From an uncultured Verrucomicrobiales bacterium (GTDB lineage Bacteria > Verrucomicrobiota > Verrucomicrobiia > Verrucomicrobiales > Akkermansiaceae): a stretch of 35,098 nucleotides of DNA. The stretch lies in NCBI GenBank assembly GCA_937969125.1, contig CALBVA010000030.1, positions 1-35,098 on the forward strand. Reading direction: 5' to 3'. How positions within the stretch are numbered: position 1 is the first letter of the stretch; the number at the start of each line of letters is the position of its first letter. The notes beneath the pieces are model-generated. The model saw only the letters and a program-made list of their open reading frames with translations. It searched no databases and had not been told where the DNA came from. Shown piece by piece: positions 1 through 9,201 of this stretch. Made by a program: the position numbers and the translations under genes.

Positions 1-24
1 GCTCATTAACGAGCTATTTACGAA

Positions 25-58
25 AGGCGGTCGATGAAAATCGATCGCCTGTTTTTTT
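25..58 (+). terminator. Rho-independent terminator of a gene upstream of the window
   Basis: AGGCG-G-TCGAT-GAAA-ATCGA-T-CGCCT hairpin (one internal G.U) with GAAA tetraloop, followed by G and TTTTTTT. Confidence 0.85.
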
Positions 59-64
59 CCTGTG

Positions 65-2611
65 ATGCCTTTTTTCTCACCCCGTTTTCTGGCTGCCTGT
101 GTGATGGTATTAGCTGGAGGAATGGCGGCATTAGCCCATCAATTCCTCTGGACCCGCCGCCTGATTGATCTCCTCGGAGCGAGCAATGAATCCTCCACGC
201 GAGTCTTCGCCTGCTTCTTTTTGGGACTCTCAGTAGGAGCTGCCGTGGCCGCGCTGCGAGCGGGTAAAATCCGGAACCCATGGCGGGCCGCAGCCTGGGC
301 CGAGTTCGGAGTCGCCCTCCTCTCCCTCCCCGTCATTTTTCTTCCAGCGTGGACTGAGTGGCTCTGGCCCACCTTAGGAACACAGGCTCTCATGGGGCTG
401 AGCGGAACCCTGGCTAAAACGGTCATTGCGTTCATCGCCATCTTTCCTCCCGCCTGCTGCATGGGCTTTTCCTTCCCCCTGATCGTCCAAGGCAGCCTGG
501 CCCGCGAAGCCACTGGAGCGGCTGGACCAGATGAAGCCGATAAAAAAACCGGGACCGGCAGCCTGCTCCTCTATGGGCTGAATACCCTGGGGGGAGCCTT
601 GGGACTGCTACTCGTCTTGAGCTTACTCTTTGAAGCTTTCGGGCTCGTCCCCGCGATGTTGATGGCTGCATCGATCAATGGCTTGATCGGCATGGCCTGC
701 TTTTGGATGGCTCGCCAGAAGACGAAGAAAGAGGAAATCTCCATCAGCAAAGGTGTCGGAATTCCACCATGGCCGGTCCTCGTTCTCGCCTTTGCTTCGG
801 GAGCGATCACCCTGGCTCTGGAAGTGCTCGGACTTCAGATGCTCCTGCTCGTAGCACCCTCCACCCTGATCACGCCGGGAGCTATTTTGGGAGCAGTGAT
901 TTTTACGCTGGCAATCCCCCCGCTGCTGCTTCCCCTACTGCTAAAGTTCGTAAAAGGCACTGATCCCCAGGCTCTGCTTCTTCGCATACTCACCCCTCTT
1001 GGCGCCGTGAGTATCGTCCTCGCTCCGGTCTTATTCATGTCCTTAGCACGAAGTGGGGATTTTTTAGGACCGCAGACATCCCTCACCGGATTTGTGGGTG
1101 ACTTGATCAGTCTCGCCTTGCTTGCCCTCGGGCCGGCGTGGCTGCTTCTGGGCACCATTTTCCCCCTGACTATTGCCTGGTCGATGAGAGCGGACTCCTC
1201 TGAGCATCCAGAGCCATCCGCAGCACGCACGCTCGGAATCCTACTCGCGGTCAATGGGCTGGGTGGCTTCCTAGGCGCTGAATTGGCTCTTCATCTCTTG
1301 ATGCCACTCACGGGAATTTACGGAAGTATCGCCCTTCTGAGTGGATTGCTAGCCTTGGGCAGCATCATCCTCCCCGGATCCGTGGCTCGAAAAACGATCA
1401 TCACTACCGGCACCCTTGTCACCGTCTCACTCATTGCGATCTTTTCAGTCCTCCCTCTCCCCACCCTGAACCCTTACCTCGAACTCCGCCTCCTCGATGA
1501 AAAAACCGGGCCCGAAGGGAGCGTCGCAGTCGTCGAAGACCCTGCCGGGCATCGCTCCATCCTCGTCTCGAATCAATACACCCTCGGTGGAACCTCCGTC
1601 CGTTTCGATCAGGAACGCCAGGTCCTCCTTCCGCTCCTCCTCCATCCTGAGCCGGAGCAAGTCGCCTGTATCGGACTCGCCACCGGCATCACTCCCGGTG
1701 CCGCACTCCCCATCACGGGGGTAAAGCACCTCACTGCGATCGAACTTTCTCCCCTCGTCGTGCGCGCCGCCGACCAATACTTTTCGGAATCGAATTATGG
1801 GGTCACCCGCAGTGACCGCACGACCATTGCCATCGAGGATGGCCGTACTTACATCGCCTCTGCTCCGGAAAAATTCGACCTCATCTGTGGTGACCTTTTC
1901 CTCCCATGGGCGCCCGGTGAAACTCGACTCTACAGTCACGAACACTTCTCCGCCGTGCGAGCCTCATTGCGCCAAGGCGGTCTGTTCTGCCAATGGCTCG
2001 CCGTCTATCAACTCACCGACACGCAACTGCAAAACATCGGCGAAACCTTCGCCAGCGTCTTTCCCGAAAGTCAGCTTTTTCTCAATCACTTCCGCGGTGA
2101 CACCCCGATGCTCGGCTTGATTGGATGGAAAAACTCTCCTGATTCCCATCGTTGGCGCGAGGTCGCCTCCCGCCGTATCCACACCCTCAAAACCGCCGGA
2201 GAAATCCACGATCCCATCCTTCGTCATCCCGCTGCGCTGGAGTTACTTTCGCTCGGCCCTTGGAAAAAATCCACCACCCAGAATGCCAAGCTTGTTCACC
2301 TGAGCGACCCTTCTCTTGAATTCAGCGCAGCCCGTGAACGACTCACAGGCAACCCCGGAAAAAAGTATTTTTTTATGAGTCGATGGTTCCACTACTGCCT
2401 CAAATTACGGCAAGAAAATCAACTCTCCCCGGAAGTGACCCAAGTCGCCACCGCCCTGCAGTCGCTTGAATCCGCAGCCGCCAGACAACACCCATCGAGC
2501 CACAAAATCCTCAGCTTTCTCAGAAAAAAACTCCCCTCAAATTTGCTCACCGACAAATCCGCCGACTGGTCGCGCTGGCCAGGCTCAGTCGCACCCAACT
2601 CGTCAAAATAA
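65..2611 (+). CDS. fused polytopic membrane / spermidine synthase-like protein
   Basis: Long ORF: N-terminal half is many hydrophobic helices; C-terminal half resembles a SAM-dependent spermidine synthase fold (VAVVEDPAGHRSILVSNQYTLGGTS, CIGLATGITPGAAL, AIELSPLV, IEDGRTYI, FDLICGDLFLP). ATG at 65 preferred over GTG at 62. Confidence 0.85.
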   Translation: MPFFSPRFLAACVMVLAGGMAALAHQFLWTRRLIDLLGASNESSTRVFACFFLGLSVGAAVAALRAGKIRNPWRAAAWAEFGVALLSLPVIFLPAWTEWLWPTLGTQALMGLSGTLAKTVIAFIAIFPPACCMGFSFPLIVQGSLAREATGAAGPDEADKKTGTGSLLLYGLNTLGGALGLLLVLSLLFEAFGLVPAMLMAASINGLIGMACFWMARQKTKKEEISISKGVGIPPWPVLVLAFASGAITLALEVLGLQMLLLVAPSTLITPGAILGAVIFTLAIPPLLLPLLLKFVKGTDPQALLLRILTPLGAVSIVLAPVLFMSLARSGDFLGPQTSLTGFVGDLISLALLALGPAWLLLGTIFPLTIAWSMRADSSEHPEPSAARTLGILLAVNGLGGFLGAELALHLLMPLTGIYGSIALLSGLLALGSIILPGSVARKTIITTGTLVTVSLIAIFSVLPLPTLNPYLELRLLDEKTGPEGSVAVVEDPAGHRSILVSNQYTLGGTSVRFDQERQVLLPLLLHPEPEQVACIGLATGITPGAALPITGVKHLTAIELSPLVVRAADQYFSESNYGVTRSDRTTIAIEDGRTYIASAPEKFDLICGDLFLPWAPGETRLYSHEHFSAVRASLRQGGLFCQWLAVYQLTDTQLQNIGETFASVFPESQLFLNHFRGDTPMLGLIGWKNSPDSHRWREVASRRIHTLKTAGEIHDPILRHPAALELLSLGPWKKSTTQNAKLVHLSDPSLEFSAARERLTGNPGKKYFFMSRWFHYCLKLRQENQLSPEVTQVATALQSLESAAARQHPSSHKILSFLRKKLPSNLLTDKSADWSRWPGSVAPNSSK

Positions 2612-2625
2612 ACTCAGGACATTAA

Positions 2626-2640
2626 TGCAACTTAGTTGCA
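2626..2640. promoter_or_regulatory. perfect 7-1-7 inverted repeat TGCAACT-T-AGTTGCA, Fur/Zur-family-type operator candidate
   Basis: Direct read of the palindrome between the spermidine-synthase stop and the CobW ORF. Confidence 0.6.
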
Positions 2641-2683
2641 ATTTAAACTTGTCAGCTCGGAGGTCGTCGGTTCAAAAGATCTC

Positions 2684-3715
2684 ATGCATAGCGCGATCCA
2701 GTCTGGCTTTGAGAAATTACCTTCCCTCACTCCGGTGCGTCCCATGCTGATGCTCACCGGCTTTCTCGGTGCCGGGAAGACGACCTTACTTCGTGATATC
2801 CTGGATGAACTTTCCCGCTATGAGCACCTTGCGGATGTCATCCTCAACGACCGGGAAAACGCTCGTCTTGATCGGGAGACCTTACGGGATCATGCCGTTT
2901 CCGTCGAGGCACTCACCGGTTCCTGTGTGTGTTGCGAGGGCCTGGATCAACTCTGCGGGATGATTCTCAAAGCCGCCAAAACCGCTCACGAGATCCTGCT
3001 CATCGAATTGAACGGAACAGCTGATCCCGTTCCCCTGCAGGAAACCTTCACCCTCCTGGAATCAAATTTTCTTCTCCAACCCCGCTGGCAGGTTTGTGTC
3101 ATTGATGGACGCCACTTCGGTCATCGCAGTCACTTTCGTGAACTGGAAAAACTCCAGCTTGAAACAGCCAGCCACTATTATCTCTCCCACGCCTCCTCAC
3201 TCACTGCGCAGGAACTTAATCAACTCACGCAAACGGTCAAAGCGATCAATCCCCGGGCCAGTCAAACAGATGCGCCAAAGCTCGCCAAAGCCCTGAGCCA
3301 AGCGGTCCGACAAGGCCGCCGTTTCGCGCTAACCACAGCACAAGAGGGCGGACAAAGCTCCTACAAGCGAACCACCCCACATCTCCACGACCGTCATCAA
3401 CTGGCGCACGAATTCACCGGATGTAATATCATCTTTCCCACCGTAATAGATGACTCCCGGGTCATCCCTTGGCTGGAGAATCTTCCCGCCTCCGTCATCA
3501 GAGCAAAAGCTCTCATGACCTTGCGTTCAGATCCGGGTCGTCGCCACCTCTACGAACGAGTAGGTCAGGAGATCCCGCCGCGTCCTATTCCTGTCCGCGC
3601 CATCGATAAGGTGCCCTGCTCCGGTCTCTTCATCGGCCCTGACCTCCATCCCGAGGAAATCCTCCAACTGACTTGCAAAACCCTTCACCCCGACTGTCAC
3701 TTTCCTAGCAAATAA
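2684..3715 (+). CDS. CobW/G3E-family GTPase (metallochaperone-type)
   Basis: Walker A GFLGAGKTT, GSCVCCEG metal-binding motif, C-terminal CobW-like region. The listed TTG start at 2636 lies inside the palindrome, so ATG 2684 (or 2744) is preferred. Confidence 0.85.
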   Translation: MHSAIQSGFEKLPSLTPVRPMLMLTGFLGAGKTTLLRDILDELSRYEHLADVILNDRENARLDRETLRDHAVSVEALTGSCVCCEGLDQLCGMILKAAKTAHEILLIELNGTADPVPLQETFTLLESNFLLQPRWQVCVIDGRHFGHRSHFRELEKLQLETASHYYLSHASSLTAQELNQLTQTVKAINPRASQTDAPKLAKALSQAVRQGRRFALTTAQEGGQSSYKRTTPHLHDRHQLAHEFTGCNIIFPTVIDDSRVIPWLENLPASVIRAKALMTLRSDPGRRHLYERVGQEIPPRPIPVRAIDKVPCSGLFIGPDLHPEEILQLTCKTLHPDCHFPSK

Positions 3716-3784
3716 ACACCATTGTTTTCGCCAGCCCACCCTTTGACCTCCCGAACGCAAACCTCACTGGCTGTGCCTGGAAAA

Positions 3785-4651
3785 ATGAGTTTGAAGTATC
3801 TAGAGATGAAGAAAGAAGAGACCACTAAATTCAAGTTGGAGCAACTCTCCTCCAGCCTCAAAAACTCGAAACTAGAAAGCGGGTTACCCCATCAGTTTTC
3901 CCTTTTCTTTGGTTCCTTCAGCTCAGCAATCGGATTTTTTGGAGTGGTCTGCGGCTGTCTTGCCACCGTCATCATTTCTCACCCTGTGATGGAACCGGAA
4001 ACGGCGGAACCCCTGATACCAATCACCATCCATCGCGTAGAGCCTTTTGAGAGTCCCCCTTCAAAACAACGCACAAGGAAACCATTCCTCAGAACACCAT
4101 CAACCCCCGTTTCCCCCTCTCGTAAATCCGTAAAGATCGTGTCCCCTTTATCAGATTTCGTAGACATTCCCGATGTTCCAAACACCGAATTGAGTCCGAT
4201 CGACTCTCTGGATTTCGAGGAGCTTGAATTTGACAATCCTTTCGCTAGCAAATCCACAAAGAACACGGCCACTCAGAAGAAAAAAACGACTGCAAAATCT
4301 TCGCAGACATCTCAACAAGACAAGGCTCGCAAGCTGGCAGCACAAAAGAAACGCCAGGCTGCTCTCGCTAAAAAAATTGTTCGTGGAGCTAGTATCATCT
4401 CCCGTGCTTCTCCGGTTTATCCCAAGAGCGCTCAACGAAAAAACATCCAAGGCCGTGTTGTCGTCACCGTGACCATCGACACGAATGGTCAGGTCAGCTC
4501 CAGCTTTGTGGATCGAAGCAGCGGAAACGCCGCCTTGGACGCTTCAGCACTCAAGGCCGCGCGCAAATTCCGTTTCAGACCAGCACTTAACGGTCTCGGA
4601 AAATCAATCACGGTGAAGAAAAAAATCCCCTTTGATTTCCATCTGCAATGA
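3785..4651 (+). CDS. TonB-family energy transducer
   Basis: N-terminal TM helix, Pro/Lys-rich linker, C-terminal TonB domain (PVYPKSAQRKNIQGRVVVTVTIDTNGQV...AALKAARKFRFRPA). Confidence 0.85.
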   Translation: MSLKYLEMKKEETTKFKLEQLSSSLKNSKLESGLPHQFSLFFGSFSSAIGFFGVVCGCLATVIISHPVMEPETAEPLIPITIHRVEPFESPPSKQRTRKPFLRTPSTPVSPSRKSVKIVSPLSDFVDIPDVPNTELSPIDSLDFEELEFDNPFASKSTKNTATQKKKTTAKSSQTSQQDKARKLAAQKKRQAALAKKIVRGASIISRASPVYPKSAQRKNIQGRVVVTVTIDTNGQVSSSFVDRSSGNAALDASALKAARKFRFRPALNGLGKSITVKKKIPFDFHLQ

Positions 4652-4670
4652 TGCGGTAAGTGAATGGGTG

Positions 4671-5963
4671 CTAGGACTCGACGACGAACTCGGCGAGTTG
4701 CCCCTCCAAGGTGCGGGGGACGACAGCGGTAAGGAGGACGTCATTCCCCTCATAATCCGTCGCGGTGACCTTCCCCTCCCGATGAATGAGCCCGGACACA
4801 TCTCCGCGCGATTGCGGGATGCGGTAGTTCATGAGCTTTACGCGGCCGGCGAGGAGCTCGGTGAATTTTCCAGTGAGATCCTCGATCCCAAGACCGGTGA
4901 TGGCGGAGGTTTCAATCGCTCCCGGAAATTCGTTCCGGAGACCAGTGAGGATAGTGGGATCTTCAACGCGATCGATTTTATTCAGGACGATGAGGTAGCG
5001 CTTTTCATCTGCCCCGAGTTCCACGAGGACCTTTTTGGTGGTCTCGTAGTGGTCGTAGATTTCCTCCGAAGAGGCATCGAGAACGTGGATGAGAAAATCG
5101 GCGAGGATGGCCTCTTCCAGGGTGGCCTTGAAGGACTCGATCAGGCGGTGCGGAAGATTCCGTACGAAGCCCACGGTATCACTCAGAAGAAGAGTCTGCC
5201 CATCCTCCAGATCGATCCGCCGGGTGGTGGGATCAAGGGTGGCGAAGAGCATATCCGCCTCCATGATGTCAGATCCGGCAATCTTATTGAGGAGGGTGGA
5301 CTTACCAGCGTTCGTATAGCCGACGATGGCGGCGGTGGCGGTGTCAGCCTTCTGACGTTCCTTCCGCTGGGTGGCGCGTTGGCGGCGAACCTCTTCAAGC
5401 TGGCTCTTGAGCTGGCTGATTTTCTTGCGGGCGAGGCGGCGATCAATCTCGATCTGTTGCTCACCCATGCCACGAGAGGCTCCTCCGCTGCTGCCGCCGG
5501 CTCCGCCTTCGCGGTCAAGGTGATTCCACATGCGAGCCATGCGTGGGAGGGCATATTGAGTGCGGGCGAGCTGGACCTGAAGCTGGGCTTCCTTGGTGCG
5601 GGCGCGGCTTGCGAAAATATCGAGGATGACTTCCTCACGGTCGATCACGGTGAGATCGGCCAATTCCTCCCAATTCCGCTGCTGCATCGGAGAGAGTTCA
5701 TTATCGATGACGATGCAGTCACACTCACGCTGGCGGGCGAGTTCCACCAGCTCATCGGCCTTTCCTGTACCGCAGATGAAGCGCATGTTCTTATCGCGAA
5801 TGCGGACCAATTCCACCCCGACGATGCCGATGCCGAGGGTATCGACGAGTTCCTCCAACTCGATGAGGAGGCTTTGGCATTCCTTTTCTTCTGACTTATC
5901 GAAGCAGAAGCCGACGAGCATGGCCCGTTCGACCATGTCCGGCTTTTCGCGAATTTCGAACAT
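4671..5963 (-). CDS. hflX: GTPase HflX
   Basis: HflX N-terminal region (IDNELSPMQQRNWEE, VIDREEVILDIFASRARTKEAQLQVQLAR) and G domain GYTNAGKSTLLN, DTVGFVRNLPH, NKID. Confidence 0.95.
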   Translation of the reverse strand: MFEIREKPDMVERAMLVGFCFDKSEEKECQSLLIELEELVDTLGIGIVGVELVRIRDKNMRFICGTGKADELVELARQRECDCIVIDNELSPMQQRNWEELADLTVIDREEVILDIFASRARTKEAQLQVQLARTQYALPRMARMWNHLDREGGAGGSSGGASRGMGEQQIEIDRRLARKKISQLKSQLEEVRRQRATQRKERQKADTATAAIVGYTNAGKSTLLNKIAGSDIMEADMLFATLDPTTRRIDLEDGQTLLLSDTVGFVRNLPHRLIESFKATLEEAILADFLIHVLDASSEEIYDHYETTKKVLVELGADEKRYLIVLNKIDRVEDPTILTGLRNEFPGAIETSAITGLGIEDLTGKFTELLAGRVKLMNYRIPQSRGDVSGLIHREGKVTATDYEGNDVLLTAVVPRTLEGQLAEFVVES

Positions 5964-5966
5964 GAT

Positions 5967-6068
5967 TTATATACCGAGGAAATAAAGGAGGAAGGCGCGT
6001 CCGTAACCTGAGAGAGAGGGAAGGAGGCCAAAAAAGATGAGGATAAGTTCAGCAGATCCGAAAATCAT
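5967..6068 (-). CDS. 33-aa hydrophobic small ORF, MIFGSAELILIFFGLLPSLSGYGRAFLLYFLGI
   Basis: Start codon overlaps the upstream thioesterase stop as ATGA (6068..6065); the stop is 3 nt before the hflX ATG; one predicted TM segment. Too short for the supplied ORF track. Confidence 0.5.
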   Translation of the reverse strand: MIFGSAELILIFFGLLPSLSGYGRAFLLYFLGI

Positions 6069-6418
6069 GACTCTGTAATGGGTTGCTTTGCACCTTCTTC
6101 ATCGAGGTTCACGAAGGTGACGCGAGTGGAGAAAATGGATGAGCCTTCATTGGCTCGTCCATTCCAGACGGTGACATCGTAAGTAGCGGATGTCCTTCCT
6201 TTTTTCAAGAGAACTGACTGGATGCTCAGAATGGTGCCTTCCCGCACGCTGTGGCGGAAGGCTACCTCATCCATACCGATGGTGACGAAGCGGCAATCTG
6301 GAAAATCCAGGCTGGCTGCGATCCAACTGGCTTCATCGACCCATCCGAGGAGACGACCGCCGAAGAGGTATCCGTAGTGATTCAGATCCTCCGGCAGGAC
6401 GAGGCGGTGGGTCTCCAT
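6065..6418 (-). CDS. acyl-CoA thioesterase, hotdog fold (YciA-like)
   Basis: METHRLVLPEDLNHYGYLFGGRLLGWVDEASWIAA matches the hotdog acyl-CoA hydrolase pattern. Confidence 0.85.
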   Translation of the reverse strand: METHRLVLPEDLNHYGYLFGGRLLGWVDEASWIAASLDFPDCRFVTIGMDEVAFRHSVREGTILSIQSVLLKKGRTSATYDVTVWNGRANEGSSIFSTRVTFVNLDEEGAKQPITES

Positions 6419-6431
6419 CGCGATGGCGAAG

Positions 6432-6884
6432 TTACTTCAGGCGGATGAGAATCTTCTTATTCCGCGAGTCGGTGTCCTCGGAGATGGTCTCGATTTCGGG
6501 ATCATCAATGAGAGCATTATGAACGAGGCGGCGATGATAGGAATTCATGGGATTCATCCAGAGTTCCCGACCACTCTCCTTCACCTTGTCGGCGAGTTTG
6601 ATGGCTTTGTCGGCAACACGTTGTTCCTGTTGGGCGCGGTAACCTTCGCAATCGATACGGAAGCGCGGGGCATCCGGATGGCTTTTGCGGACGATGCGGT
6701 TGACGAGGTATTGGATGTCGTCCAGTCGATCCCCGTTTTTGCCGAGAATAAGGGAGGATTGGTCCGTCACGATATTTAGGGTCTCGTGACCGGGTGCTCC
6801 CTCGATCTCTAGTTGAATCTCAAAACCCAGTTTTCCAAGCATGCTCGTGAGAGCTTCCTTCGCATCAGTAATCGCGTCTGCCAT
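6432..6884 (-). CDS. R3H/KH RNA-binding protein (Jag/KhpB-like)
   Basis: KH-like LILGKNGDRLDDIQYLVNRIV and R3H-like MNSYHRRLVHNAL...ETISE. Confidence 0.85.
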   Translation of the reverse strand: MADAITDAKEALTSMLGKLGFEIQLEIEGAPGHETLNIVTDQSSLILGKNGDRLDDIQYLVNRIVRKSHPDAPRFRIDCEGYRAQQEQRVADKAIKLADKVKESGRELWMNPMNSYHRRLVHNALIDDPEIETISEDTDSRNKKILIRLK

Positions 6885-6940
6885 GGCAGGATCATATGTG
6901 GGGAATGGAGGCGGTCAACCCTACCCTTCCCCGATGAGGA

Positions 6941-8011
6941 TCAGCTCGAAGAAAGGATGAAGCGGAGACTGGCGAAGCCCCTGCCATCGATGGCCGGAAG
7001 TGGCACGCGGCGGAGCTCCGTGGCACCCTGATCGGTGGCGGGGTCGGACTCATCCTGGGTCACCGGAGCGAGGCCATTGAGGTTTCCGCCCAGATTCACC
7101 TCGAAAGCATCGAAGGGGAGAGCCTTGTTACGCTGATAGACGAAGACGGGGCCTTCTGCTGTCAATTCCACCCGCGGGGCGAGTTGAGAATCGGCGAGAA
7201 GAGGATTACTACCGTAGGCGTATTCGAGCAGATTGACGATGCCATCGCTATCCGGATCGAGGTTCGTTGCGGACTGGGATGCGGGGAGGGATTGATCAGC
7301 GACCCAGGTCTCGTAGGTCATAGTCATGTCCTCAGTCTCGACGCTGTTGATGGCATCGATGATGGATTGGTTCTCAGCGGCACGGCCAGCGATGGAGAAT
7401 TGCTCACCGGGCTCGATGTTAAGGAGGAGTTCGCCGGTGGTGCCATTGATGACGGTGACGCGACGGCGGTTTGAGGAACTCAGGCCGCCACTCTCTTCGG
7501 AGCTAATACGGAAGAAATTGATCCCAAAAGTGGGGCGCGTCACGCGGTCCGTTCCGGAATCGAGTCCCACCATCTGGAAGGTACTGGTGTCACCCGGATT
7601 CTGCGCGGCGGAGCGCGAGAGGAGGGCTGGATCCGCACCCTGAGTTAGCGAAACATTGAGCAGGATGGTCCGCACCGGCACTCCGTTGATATTCATTCCA
7701 TTTAGTCCATCGGGATCCTGGAAGGTAGTATTGACTCCCGGGACATCTGAATTTCCGTTTCCGTCCACAACCTGTGATACGGCACTTCGGCAAACGGGTC
7801 ATGTGGAGCTGTGATAGACGAGAAGGAGAACCTCGCCGGGGAAGTCGCGGACGTCGCGGAGGGTGAGGTCTTCAGGAGCGATCGGCGCGCCCTTCGAGGC
7901 ATCTGCTTCTGAGAAGATGATGCGGTCCGGGACGATAGTGCCAGTCTGGAGCGGCATCGCAGCGGATTGACCGGTGAGGGCGACAACGAGGGCGAAGATG
8001 GATTTTTTCAT
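6941..8011 (-). CDS. candidate secreted thioredoxin-fold selenoprotein (Sec at TGA 7801..7799), 356 aa
   Basis: Listed ORFs 7799..8011 and 6941..7768 are in one frame separated by a single TGA and 10 sense codons. Read-through gives MKKSIFALVVALTGQSAA...FPGEVLLLVYHSST-U-PVCRSAVSQVVDGNGN..., a U-x-x-C motif after a thioredoxin-like beta strand, later VTVINGTTGELL. SECIS-like hairpin downstream of the TGA. Confidence 0.8.
7755..7797 (-). promoter_or_regulatory. bacterial SECIS-like element
   Basis: RNA core CCGU-(A bulge)-UCACA-[GGU]-UGUGG-ACGG (7782..7761; one U.G pair); outer CCGUUU (7797..7792) pairs AAACGG (7760..7755). Apical loop begins 26 nt after the UGA. Confidence 0.75.
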
Positions 8012-8032
8012 AATCAGGATAAGGTAGGATTT

Positions 8033-9172
8033 TTAAAACTGGTGGGAAATCGCTAAGCGAGCGGCTACAAAATCGCGATCTTGGTAAAGGCCGCCAAAGA
8101 CGCGGTTTTCGATGACCTGAATGTTATCAAATTCAGTGTCATACATCGCGACCGAGGCCCGGATCGAGGTAGAGCCACCGCGCCAGAGCACTCCGAAGGA
8201 GAGTTCCGAGCTGGAGAAACCGGGGGCGGAGGTATTGAAATTCGATGAATTGACCTCGCCAGTGTCATCGTATTTGCGAAAGCCGAAATCGAACTGCCAG
8301 TTGCGGTTTAGCTCATAGACCAGAGTCAATCCACCGTAGAAGGCCTCGAAACTCGGATCCTCGTGGGCCGCTCCGAACTGAGCGCGGATGGTCCATTGGT
8401 CCGTGATGGCAAAGGCCCAGTCAGACTGTAGTTGCGAGCGGAGATCCCGGCCATCGGTTTTGGAAAACCGAAGGGTCTGCTGGGTTTTGAGGCGGGAATT
8501 GATCACGGTCTCCCAGCGCAAACTGCCGGAGAGTGTGTCCAGCTCATCTTCGCCGATGACCACGTCATCGAAGTTTAAGGGATCGATGGAAATGCCTGCG
8601 ACGATATTACTACGGGAAACACCGGCCGTGATAGCGAGGGTGCTATTAGCCTGATAGTCCCACTCCAGGCCAATACTCGCCGAATAAGATCGTGGATCAG
8701 CCTCTTCATAAGAGGGGAAGAATTGAAAACTCTGCCGGTAGAATTCGGAGATCCAGAGCGACCGGTGGTCGGAGAAGCCATCAGAATGACGACCGCTCGC
8801 GGTGAGGCGGAGATTACTGCGAAGGGTGTAATCGATCCCGATTTCGTAGTCACGGGTGCGCTCGTTCCGCTCGGAAGGCAGGGTGAAGGTGCCCTGGCCC
8901 GGGGTGTAGAGGATGTCGTGCTCTGTTTCGCCAAATACACCCCGGAAACGGAGAGGGCCTCGGGTCTGCTGGAAGCGGATTGAGGAGCGGATAACATCAA
9001 TGTCATCACTGAAGAGACCATCGCTTTCGAGGTCGATACGATTCCCTCCGTCTGGAAAGAGACCTTGCAAGAAAGAACCGGATGAGGGGTTCTGAGAATG
9101 GGCTGGAGCCTGGAGCTCATCACCGGCGAAGGCGGAACCGATGAGAAAGAGTGATGGGATGAATAATTTCAT
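8033..9172 (-). CDS. outer-membrane beta-barrel protein (DUF3570-like, tentative)
   Basis: Signal peptide MKLFIPSLFLIGSAFA, alternating amphipathic strands, C-terminal aromatic ...LAISHQF; order with a DUF4266-like gene and a thioredoxin gene. Confidence 0.75.
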   Translation of the reverse strand: MKLFIPSLFLIGSAFAGDELQAPAHSQNPSSGSFLQGLFPDGGNRIDLESDGLFSDDIDVIRSSIRFQQTRGPLRFRGVFGETEHDILYTPGQGTFTLPSERNERTRDYEIGIDYTLRSNLRLTASGRHSDGFSDHRSLWISEFYRQSFQFFPSYEEADPRSYSASIGLEWDYQANSTLAITAGVSRSNIVAGISIDPLNFDDVVIGEDELDTLSGSLRWETVINSRLKTQQTLRFSKTDGRDLRSQLQSDWAFAITDQWTIRAQFGAAHEDPSFEAFYGGLTLVYELNRNWQFDFGFRKYDDTGEVNSSNFNTSAPGFSSSELSFGVLWRGGSTSIRASVAMYDTEFDNIQVIENRVFGGLYQDRDFVAARLAISHQF

Positions 9173-9201
9173 GGGATGAACGGGAGGTCATTGTCAAAAG
9201 A

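Noticed and set aside
2641-2690. tRNA-like fragment (GGAGGTCGTCGGTTCAAAAG)
   Set aside because: Only a T-arm-like string; no matching T-stem 3' half or cloverleaf could be drawn.
4632-5894. 420-aa ORF antisense to hflX
   Set aside because: Mirror of a clear HflX gene; acidic/low-complexity composition is typical of antisense frames in GC-biased codons.
7799-7801. Thioredoxin TGA as a simple nonsense mutation or sequencing error
   Set aside because: Not excluded, but disfavoured: it sits precisely at a UxxC site, has a SECIS-like fold, and other UGAs in the window show the same arrangement.
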